This document shows, piece by piece, positions 14,410 through 20,577 of a stretch of DNA of 20,577 nucleotides. The DNA comes from an uncultured Oscillospiraceae bacterium (lineage in GTDB: Bacteria > Bacillota > Clostridia > Oscillospirales > Ruminococcaceae). The DNA lies in NCBI GenBank assembly GCA_900552945.1, contig USBI01000033.1, positions 1 through 20,577 of the forward strand, given 5' to 3'. Each line of letters begins with the position of its first letter. The stretch's first letter is position 1. The position numbers and the translations under genes are program-made. The notes below the pieces were generated by a model. That model saw only the letters and a list, made by a program, of their open reading frames with translations, made no database searches and had not been told where the DNA came from.

Positions 14410-15414
14410 TCAAACGGCAAATACTTTGCCCAATCGGGCGGATTCATAACACGCCAACATAAGGCGTATGGTGTCATTTAACGTTTCCAGGTTCAATGAA
14501 AACCTCTCTCCCTGCTTTAAGCAGTGATAAAAATCTGCAATGCAGGCAGCGTGCCCACCTCCCCAATATGTTTTTCCGTATGAATCCGGCCGGGCAAGCG
14601 GTAAAGCTTCTTTTTTTCCGTCTAAATCATACAGCCACACATCCGGGTCCTCCATGCGGATGGTCATTTTTTCGCAATGCAGTTCGATAATCGGTTTCGG
14701 GTCAGCACTATATGCTGTAGTGGCATAAAAGCAGCCGGGTACACCGTTTTCATAGCGGATATACGCTTCCATGGTATCCTCCACCTCAATCACACCCTTC
14801 AAATGGTGGTTCTGCATGGAGTCTTCAACCTCTTCTGGCTTTCCGGCAAAATAGGTCATCAGATCCAGCGTGTGGACAGACTGGTTGATCAGCACACCGC
14901 CGCCCTCTCTGGCAAGGCTTCCCCGCCAGCCGCTGTTTCGGTAATAGTCTTTTCCACGGCTCCAGGTAACAAAACTGCGCACTCCTAAAACGCTTCCCGC
15001 TTTTCCGCTCAAAAGCAGCTGTTTTACTGCCTGTGTGCAGGGATTGTACCGGTTTTGGAAACAAAGCCCAAGCTGGACTGACGCGCACTGCTGCGCCGTT
15101 TGTAACTGTTTTAACTGCTCCCGGTTCATGACCGGAGGTTTTTCCAAAAACACATGAACTCCCGCGGTCATTGCCTGAATCGCCACAGGAACATGAAGAT
15201 AATGAGGTAAACAAATGTGTAAAACATCCGGCTTTTCGAAAGCCAGCATTTCACTAATCGAACAGTAGGATGTTCCTCCGTATCGTTTCGCAAAACTCTC
15301 TGCCCGTTCAGGTCTTATATCGGCAAACGCTGTGAGTTCTACGCCATCCAGCTTAGAAAGGCACTGAGCGTGCACTTCGGCAATCGCCCCACAGCCCGCA
15401 ATCACAGCTTTCAT
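14410..15414 (-). CDS. Gfo/Idh/MocA family oxidoreductase (operon gene 2)
   Basis: A 334-residue sugar dehydrogenase. The Rossmann motif is GCGAIA (7-12), EKP is at 91-93, and GGGVLINQSVHTLDL carries the active-site histidine, His181. The ATG at 15414 places the first beta strand (MKAVIAGCG) at the N-terminus as is usual. Its AAAGGA lies a rather long 13 nt upstream. A GTG at 15438, adding eight residues, overlaps the previous gene's TGA as GTGA, so a coupled longer form is possible. The cofactor is probably NAD(H); the partner protein may catalyse the reverse step on the other sugar moiety. Related to but clearly different from the upstream paralogue (385 residues). Confidence 0.9.
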   Translation of the reverse strand: MKAVIAGCGAIAEVHAQCLSKLDGVELTAFADIRPERAESFAKRYGGTSYCSISEMLAFEKPDVLHICLPHYLHVPVAIQAMTAGVHVFLEKPPVMNREQLKQLQTAQQCASVQLGLCFQNRYNPCTQAVKQLLLSGKAGSVLGVRSFVTWSRGKDYYRNSGWRGSLAREGGGVLINQSVHTLDLMTYFAGKPEEVEDSMQNHHLKGVIEVEDTMEAYIRYENGVPGCFYATTAYSADPKPIIELHCEKMTIRMEDPDVWLYDLDGKKEALPLARPDSYGKTYWGGGHAACIADFYHCLKQGERFSLNLETLNDTIRLMLACYESARLGKVFAV

Positions 15415-15434
15415 GAAGCACCGTCCATCCTTTC

Positions 15435-16592
15435 TCACTGGTTTCCCTGCATAAAGGTAGTTTCCTGCACCGTCTGTTTTTCGCGGGAAGATGCACGAAG
15501 CGCGCTGAGCTTTTCAAGGTACAGCGCTTCGTCAAACGGAATCTCAACCGGGTGCCCCAGCCAGCTGGACAGATGCATCGCGTTGGACAGGGTCAGTCCG
15601 TTGATTCCTTCGGTTCCTTCCGCGACAAGCGGTGTGCCGTGCAGGATGCGTGCCGCAAACGCTTTCAGCACACCAACATGCTGCTCATTAAGGCCATCGG
15701 TCTCCACCTCGGTCACCGGTTCACACTCCGGTTTCAAAAAGCCTTCTTTGCACGCGAAACGGTGTTCCTTTTCACTTGTTTTCAGTTTCCACAACAACAG
15801 CTTATCATTTTCACAAACCAACTTGCCGCGGTCAAGCGTAAGCTCCAAACGATTGGTTCCGGGAGCGTCTGCCGTTGTCGTAACAAACACACCGGTCGCG
15901 CCGTTTGGAAATTCCAGATAGGCCGTTACGTCGTCTTCCACTCCAATGTCATGCCACTTTCCATTGTGGCAGAACGCCTGCACACGTGTCGGCATGCCGC
16001 AGATCCACTGGAGCAGGTCGAGATTATGCGGGCACTGGTTGAGCAGAACACCACCGCCTTCACCGTTCCAGGTCGCTCTCCAGTCACCGGAATCATAGTA
16101 AGCCTGGGTGCGGTACCAATCGGTGATGATCCAGTTCACACGTTTGAGCTCACCCAATTCCCCGCTTTGTACCAGTTCATGCATCTTACGGTAAACACAG
16201 TTTGTGCGCTGGTTAAACATCATTCCAAACACACGGTCTGATTTTACGGCGGCTTCATTCATCTTGCGCACCTGCGCGGTGTACACGCCAGCCGGTTTTT
16301 CACACGTGACATGCAAGCCGTTTTCCAGCGCCATCATAACATATTTGGGGTGATCGTAATGCGGTACAGCAACCAGCACAGCTTCACACACGCCGGAACG
16401 GATGAGTTCATCGCCCGATTCAAAAATCCGCACCGTTTCCGGGAGATTCTGCTTTGCCCAATTGCGGCGGCTTTCCTTCACATCCGCGACCGCAACGAGC
16501 TCTAATTCCGGAACTTTTCCCGCAACAAGATTCGTACAGTGGCCGCTGCCCATATTTCCAATCCCGATAATACCAAATCTTACTTTATTCAC
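15435..16592 (-). CDS. Gfo/Idh/MocA family oxidoreductase (operon gene 1)
   Basis: A 385-residue NAD(P)-dependent dehydrogenase. The Rossmann motif is GIGNMG (10-15), the conserved catalytic lysine lies in CEKPAG (97-102), and GEGGGVLLNQCPHNLDLLQW holds His189. The WRATWNGEGGG pattern is shared by dehydrogenases acting on glycosides or inositols, but the substrate cannot be read from it. The start is GTG at 16592 with AAAGGGG 9 nt before it; no ATG fits. It is the first gene of a three-gene operon divergent from an AraC-family regulator, the usual layout for an inducible sugar pathway. The C-terminal tail after residue 365 is polar and variable. Confidence 0.92.
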   Translation of the reverse strand: MNKVRFGIIGIGNMGSGHCTNLVAGKVPELELVAVADVKESRRNWAKQNLPETVRIFESGDELIRSGVCEAVLVAVPHYDHPKYVMMALENGLHVTCEKPAGVYTAQVRKMNEAAVKSDRVFGMMFNQRTNCVYRKMHELVQSGELGELKRVNWIITDWYRTQAYYDSGDWRATWNGEGGGVLLNQCPHNLDLLQWICGMPTRVQAFCHNGKWHDIGVEDDVTAYLEFPNGATGVFVTTTADAPGTNRLELTLDRGKLVCENDKLLLWKLKTSEKEHRFACKEGFLKPECEPVTEVETDGLNEQHVGVLKAFAARILHGTPLVAEGTEGINGLTLSNAMHLSSWLGHPVEIPFDEALYLEKLSALRASSREKQTVQETTFMQGNQ

Positions 16593-16642
16593 AAGATATT
16601 TCCCCTTTCACAAACCGGATTTCAGGTTCACGCTTAGTGTAC

Positions 16643-16670
16643 TCCATACAAACCGGGAAGGCCATTGCAA
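16643..16670 (-). promoter_or_regulatory. Candidate promoter of the dehydrogenase operon
   Basis: Minus strand TTGCAA (16665-16670), 16 nt, TATGGA (plus TCCATA 16643-16648). The -10 is poor, as expected if an AraC-type activator is needed. TTGCAA is its own reverse complement and could also serve rightward transcription. Confidence 0.4.
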
Positions 16671-16684
16671 AAGATATTATTATA

Positions 16685-16713
16685 TTGTAAATATAGCGTT
16701 TTTTGTTTATACT
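16685..16713 (+). promoter_or_regulatory. Promoter of the AraC-type regulator
   Basis: TTGTAA (16685-16690), 17 nt, TATACT (16708-16713). The predicted start near 16720 leaves a very short leader before AAGGAAGG (16722-16729). An alternative is TTGCAA-N17-TAAATA starting at 16665. Confidence 0.6.
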
Positions 16714-16739
16714 GAACTCATAAGGAAGGTAAGCAACAC

Positions 16740-17617
16740 ATGCCGCATTTCGCGCAGATTTTTGAACGGTACGTTTATTTTGATTATTCTGAATCCACCC
16801 AAAGCAGTCAAAAATACGACCTGCACTGCCATAACTTTTATGAGCTGTATTATTTTGTTCAAGGAGATGTCGACTATCTGGTAGAAGGGCGGCACTATCG
16901 CCCTACCCCTCACAGCATGCTTCTTCTGGCACCGAATCTGTTCCATGGCGTACGGGTAAACAGCGAAGCGCCCTACCGGCGTTTTTCCTTCCACTTCAAT
17001 CCGAACTGCCTTTCAGCGGAACGGAAGGAGCTGCTGCTTTCGCTGTTTCCTTCGCCTCAGGAACCGGAATACAGCATCTATTTTGAAGGGCTTGATCAAA
17101 AACAGGTACCCGCGTTTTTTGAAGCGCTTGCAGAATGCGCGCATCTCAAAGACGAGATGCAAAAAGCGCTCCTGCCCATTCTGGCAGAAGCGCTGCTTTC
17201 CAAGCTATTGATGGTGTGTCACACAGCCCTGAACATCCCACTGTACTGCCGCCGTCGGCGACGATCATCGGCATTCTGGACTATTTAAACACCCACCTTT
17301 CAGAACCAATCTCGCTGGACGGTATTTCCGAAAAATTTTATATCAGTAAGCACCATTTAAACAAGGTCTTTCGCAAGGCAATCGGTACAACAGTGGGGGA
17401 TTATCTGCTGCACAAACGGGTCACCCACGCGCAGATTCTGCTGCTCGGCGGAGAAACAGCCGCCAACGCGGCGACGGCTTCCGGTTTTTCAGATTATTCC
17501 GCGTTTTTCCGCGCTTACAAGCGGATCATCGGTCACTCACCGTTACAGGATAAGGACGGCATTCCGTTTCAACCAATGATCGGCAAAGAGGAAACACTGC
17601 AAACGATCCGGCGGTAA
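16740..17617 (+). pseudogene. AraC family regulator split by a frameshift
   Basis: The first frame (16740-17288) encodes a cupin-like sensor domain (DLHCHNFYELYYFVQGDVDYLVEGRHY...GSMLLLAPN-type region, residues about 26-90), ending in an Arg-rich run and a stop. The second frame, shifted by -1 and ending at 17617, encodes an intact AraC DNA-binding domain. Its first helix-turn-helix is ISLDGISEKFYISKHHLNKVF and its second is AANAATASGFSDYSAFFRAYKRIIGHSP. Joining them near 17200-17250 gives a protein of about 292 residues, the normal length. One missing base explains the shift; the odd palindrome TGTGTCACACA (17215-17225) is at the likely place. Either a real mutation or a read error. No slippery heptamer is evident. 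It is divergent from the dehydrogenase operon, its presumed target. Start ATG with AAGGAAGG 10 nt before. Confidence 0.8.
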
Positions 17618-17659
17618 CCTTGCACGCATCGGCTACCAGAAACAAGCTGACCTTTCCGG

Positions 17660-20356
17660 TCACTCATACTGCCCTTTTGCCACCTTTTTTCCCAACAGGA
17701 CCTGCTGATTTTTATTGACAAAAGACCTTGTTCGCGCGCGAAGCAATATCCTGCGGCCTTCCGGTGTGCGTGTATAAACAATCCGGTAATTTCCCAGCAC
17801 CCGCCGCATATGTTTTTCAAAAACAAGCGCTTTCTCTTTCTGCTTTCCAAACACCTCCGGCACACAGTAAAATTCATCTGTTCTCGTCGCTTTTTTCCCT
17901 TTCATCAGCAGATACCTTGGGTTGTCGATCACGCCCCAGATTTCCTCCATACAAGCGGCAAAGGTTGTTTTATCCCGCATACTTCCGCCGTTGAGCCATG
18001 TACCGATGAGCAAACCATCCGCTGACTGTACCTTGACCGCACAATGTTTCGGATCTTCGATCTCCCCGATCTCAACCAGCGCATTCAGCGTTTCCTGACT
18101 GATCCGTTTCATTCTTCGTTCCGGTGTGCTGAAACGGAACAGCTTGATTCCGTACCGGGCACAGAAAAAGCACGCCACGATCATTCCCGCTCCCAAAACG
18201 GCCGTCCAGACAGAACGTGTACTGCCGCTGCTTAGCATCAAAAGCCGTCCGACACCTAAGAGAACTGCCAGAATAATGCTGAGAATTTCCAGCCCCAGCG
18301 CGTTAAAAAACACATAACCCGTTTTGATCTCATTGCGAGGAACCGCTTCTACCTGTTCAATTTCCATATTGCCACGGATTTCTGTGATGGCGTTCTGCCA
18401 GCGCATCCGCAAAGCGTTGCGGTCCGCTGCTCTTTGCAGCATCATTCGGTTGATCCCTTCCATTTGTTCCCGCGAATCAAAATTCGGGATTCCCAGCCGG
18501 TCGATTCCGCTTTCGATTACATCCTGCTCAAAAGATACTCCCAAAAACGCATCGAATCTGCGGGCGAGTGTTTCATAATCGCCGGAAAGATCCACATTCT
18601 TTTCCTTACCCGACTTTTTCGGAAAAACGCAGGCAAGATGCCAAATGTTTCCCGTTTTCTCCGGATGTTCCCGGTCGGTGCGGATGGTACGCCCCCGCAT
18701 CTGGTTGCTGAGCATAAAGGAACCAACATAAGTCGCAAGGATCAGGGTATTGATGCATGGTGCGTCCCATCCCTCACCCAAAAGGGATTTTGTACCGATC
18801 AGCGTATTGATTTCCCCCTGCTGAAACAATTCCGTCACCGCCGCTACCACATGGGTACTCTTCCCTTTTATCTGAAATACCCCGTACCCGGTATCTCCCA
18901 GCAGGGACAAGGAGCCTTCACAATCCCGTTGATGGAGCAGAGCCTCCAGCTTTTCCTTGGTATCCGCAGGAACAATGACAACCGTTCCGCTCAGGCAGCC
19001 CAAACGAATTCCTGCCCACTGTTTTCTTCGCAGAAATTCAAAAATAGGAACTGCGCCGATTTCGGTCACAAGTTCCCGATCGGTTCCGATGAGCGACAAT
19101 TTATCCTTTTTAATGTAATCGCAGAGCACAAGAAGTCTCAAATCATTTCCCAAGGCCGAATGCTCAGCTTCTACAATTTTTCCGATACTCTCCATCTTTC
19201 CCCGGCTTTTGACCAAGAGCTTCTGAAGTTCTTTCTCGTGGGTCAGGGTTACTTCTTTTCTGTAAATACAATTTGCCTCTTTGAGCTTTTTTAACAGTTC
19301 CTGCCGCTGTTGATCCGTTACCTCATACGAATCCGTATCATCGTAAAGAAAGCCTTGCAAGAGGATTTCCAGCCAGCGGTCATCCAGTTCAGGCAGCTGG
19401 CCTTTTGTTCCAATCAGGTCTTTCAAATAGGCTGGAAACGGAATATTCTGAGCCTGGCAAAAGATCAAAAGCGAAGAGAAATACGGGGGATTTTCGAGAA
19501 ACCGGTCGCTGTATCCCTCCGGGTCCCGCAGCCCTTTGTGAGTGGCAATCATCTGAGTGAACGCGTGATCCTCTAAAAGCTGCCGGCGCACTTGTTTCAC
19601 TTTCTGCTGATAAGCGTCAAGCTCATCCAGTTCAGCCTTTGTCGGCCAGTTAAAATAAACATAGTCATCGTGTGGACACAAACTGCCCTCTTTTACGAGT
19701 TCAGGGGTAAAAATTTCTTCGTCAATCGAGCCGCACATGTCAATGTACCGCTTCCATTGGACGGGAGTACTGTCATACGGCGGGGTTGCAGTCAAAGAAA
19801 TGACCGTTACGCCGTCAAGCTCCTTTAAAAAAGCCTCCAGCGCTTTCCACCATTCACTTCTCAGATGGTGCGCCTCATCCAGACAGATGGTGCGAACGCC
19901 CGCTTCGGCCATTGCATCAAAGATGTGGAAATCACGAAAATCCACCTCTTCCACTTCTGTCAGTTCTTCATCCTCTTCCTCGTCTGGGTCACCCAACGCA
20001 CCCTGTACGTTTTTCATCGCGCTGTACAACGCCTGATAGGTGATGGCAGTCATACGTTTCATATTTCTCAAGTCATTGGATAAAAGCTCCTCCGGCTGAT
20101 GCCCTTCCACCAGAAACCCTTCGGTAATTCGTTCCAGCCACTGCTGACGAATGGTAATACTGGGAGACAAAATCAAGCAGGGAGCGCCAAGCCTGCGGAT
20201 TAGTTCAATTCCGAGTGTTGTTTTTCCAGAACCGGGAGCGGCTACAATATGCACCTTGCGATCCTCCAGATACTTCTGGGAATTTAACAGGACACGCTGC
20301 TGATAATGCCTCCATGTTCCTTTGAATTGTAAAACGCCTTCGTATATATTCTGCAT
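17660..20356 (-). CDS. SF2 helicase-like DEAH ATPase with two C-terminal transmembrane helices
   Basis: An 898-residue superfamily 2 protein. Motifs in order: Walker A APGSGKTT (40-47), DEAH (160-163), TAT (189-191), motif V GTKSLLGEGWDAP (521-533) and motif VI QMRGRTIR (552-559), where Met replaces the usual first Arg. A very acidic insert (DPDEEEDEELTEVEE, about 123-137) and a long helical region (about 240-400) interrupt the ATPase core. Two hydrophobic stretches, about 683-707 and 716-737, predict a membrane hairpin, followed by a soluble C-terminal domain of about 160 residues with no recognised family. The fold resembles restriction-type translocases, but no nuclease or methylase motif or neighbour is seen. 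The ATG at 20356 has a weak GAGG site; it is monocistronic. Function unknown; DNA or RNA remodelling at the membrane, possibly defence, is speculative. Confidence 0.85.
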   Translation of the reverse strand: MQNIYEGVLQFKGTWRHYQQRVLLNSQKYLEDRKVHIVAAPGSGKTTLGIELIRRLGAPCLILSPSITIRQQWLERITEGFLVEGHQPEELLSNDLRNMKRMTAITYQALYSAMKNVQGALGDPDEEEDEELTEVEEVDFRDFHIFDAMAEAGVRTICLDEAHHLRSEWWKALEAFLKELDGVTVISLTATPPYDSTPVQWKRYIDMCGSIDEEIFTPELVKEGSLCPHDDYVYFNWPTKAELDELDAYQQKVKQVRRQLLEDHAFTQMIATHKGLRDPEGYSDRFLENPPYFSSLLIFCQAQNIPFPAYLKDLIGTKGQLPELDDRWLEILLQGFLYDDTDSYEVTDQQRQELLKKLKEANCIYRKEVTLTHEKELQKLLVKSRGKMESIGKIVEAEHSALGNDLRLLVLCDYIKKDKLSLIGTDRELVTEIGAVPIFEFLRRKQWAGIRLGCLSGTVVIVPADTKEKLEALLHQRDCEGSLSLLGDTGYGVFQIKGKSTHVVAAVTELFQQGEINTLIGTKSLLGEGWDAPCINTLILATYVGSFMLSNQMRGRTIRTDREHPEKTGNIWHLACVFPKKSGKEKNVDLSGDYETLARRFDAFLGVSFEQDVIESGIDRLGIPNFDSREQMEGINRMMLQRAADRNALRMRWQNAITEIRGNMEIEQVEAVPRNEIKTGYVFFNALGLEILSIILAVLLGVGRLLMLSSGSTRSVWTAVLGAGMIVACFFCARYGIKLFRFSTPERRMKRISQETLNALVEIGEIEDPKHCAVKVQSADGLLIGTWLNGGSMRDKTTFAACMEEIWGVIDNPRYLLMKGKKATRTDEFYCVPEVFGKQKEKALVFEKHMRRVLGNYRIVYTRTPEGRRILLRARTRSFVNKNQQVLLGKKVAKGQYE

Positions 20357-20401
20357 AGCCTGATACCTCTGTCTTTATCCTGTTGGAGTTTCACTGGTTT
20401 C

Positions 20402-20430
20402 ATTGTATCATTGTTTTGCGGGATGTACAA
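20402..20430 (-). promoter_or_regulatory. Promoter of the membrane helicase gene
   Basis: Minus strand TTGTAC (plus GTACAA 20425-20430), 17 nt, TACAAT (plus ATTGTA 20402-20407). Leader about 40 nt. Confidence 0.65.
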
Positions 20431-20436
20431 TTGGTT

Positions 20437-20450
20437 TGACTTTTAAGTCA
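20437..20450. promoter_or_regulatory. Short inverted repeat upstream of the helicase promoter
   Basis: TGACTT-TT-AAGTCA ends 6 bp upstream of the -35 and could bind a small dimeric regulator. Further right (20451-20577) a plus-strand TATAAT (20463-20468) lacks a properly spaced -35, and no gene is visible. Confidence 0.35.
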
Positions 20451-20577
20451 TTTTTCATGATGTATAATTTTCTATTCTTTCCAGGGTATTTTATAATACA
20501 GGCGGCTTTAAGTCGATTCCTGGGTAGTGTCAAGGATTTTTCGCAAAATGGTTTGCAGGCCCTGGCATGAATGAGGT

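Noticed and set aside
15552..16241. Plus-strand open frame of 229 codons
   Set aside because: Lies wholly antisense to a clear Gfo/Idh/MocA gene with its motifs intact; no start signal.
17200..17260. Programmed -1 frameshift in the AraC-type gene
   Set aside because: No X-XXY-YYZ slippery heptamer before the junction; the hairpins lie upstream rather than downstream. A simple deletion or read error is likelier.
18434..19294. Long plus-strand open frame of 286 codons inside the helicase gene
   Set aside because: Antisense to well-conserved helicase motifs, lacks a ribosome site and shows no recognisable protein family; a shadow of codon bias.
1..20577. CRISPR arrays, tRNA/rRNA genes, insertion sequences, toxin-antitoxin pairs
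   Set aside because: No regularly spaced direct repeats, no cloverleaf or rRNA signatures, no transposase motifs and no small paired genes were seen.

Overview
The window looks like a chromosomal segment of a Gram-positive anaerobe of the Bacillota, most likely class Clostridia (Oscillospirales-like). The reasons are strong AGGAGG-type ribosome sites, sigma-A style TTGACA/TATAAT promoters, a CIRCE heat-shock operator, an Rrf2 regulator next to cysK, and a MarR plus heterodimeric ABC exporter operon. Base composition is moderate and even. I saw no phage genes, insertion sequences, CRISPR arrays, tRNAs or rRNAs. Lineage is inferred from gene style only.

Layout, left to right. (1) 22-1554, minus: a right-handed beta-helix protein of the carbohydrate-active or secreted-polysaccharide type, whose C-terminus looks cut short beside a 12-bp inverted repeat. 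(2) 1845-6088, plus: a MarR regulator with an elaborate operator array, followed by two ABC half-transporters that form a heterodimeric exporter with one degenerate and one canonical ATP site, closed by a terminator. (3) 6120-7895, minus: adenine deaminase with a structured leader. (4) 8011-9083: a glyoxalase-type protein and a metallo-beta-lactamase-fold hydrolase that converge and overlap by 4 nt. (5) 9203-9879: an Hsp20 small heat-shock protein with terminator and an upstream CIRCE element.

(6) 10003-11858, plus: a ThuA-like protein and a Gfo/Idh/MocA dehydrogenase, a pair reminiscent of the rhizobial thuAB 3-keto-disaccharide route. (7) 11894-13442, minus: a cysteine-bearing Rrf2 regulator and cysK, each with its own promoter and an identical operator (TATAAACCT-N11-AGGTTTATA). 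(8) 13490-16592, minus: an operon of two Gfo/Idh/MocA dehydrogenases and a TIM-barrel sugar isomerase/epimerase. It is divergent from an AraC-family regulator (16740-17617) that is split by a frameshift. (9) 17660-20356, minus: a large SF2 helicase-like ATPase that unusually carries two predicted transmembrane helices near its C-terminus and has no recognised partner in the window.

The common thread of regions 1, 6 and 8 is catabolism of uncommon glycosides: three NAD-type sugar dehydrogenases, a ThuA protein, a xylose-isomerase-like TIM barrel and a beta-helix protein. No transporter or classical glycosidase for them lies in the window. The best candidates for something undescribed are the membrane-anchored helicase, the dehydrogenase/isomerase operon whose TIM barrel lacks a presumed metal-ligand glutamate, and the Rrf2 and MarR operator architectures.
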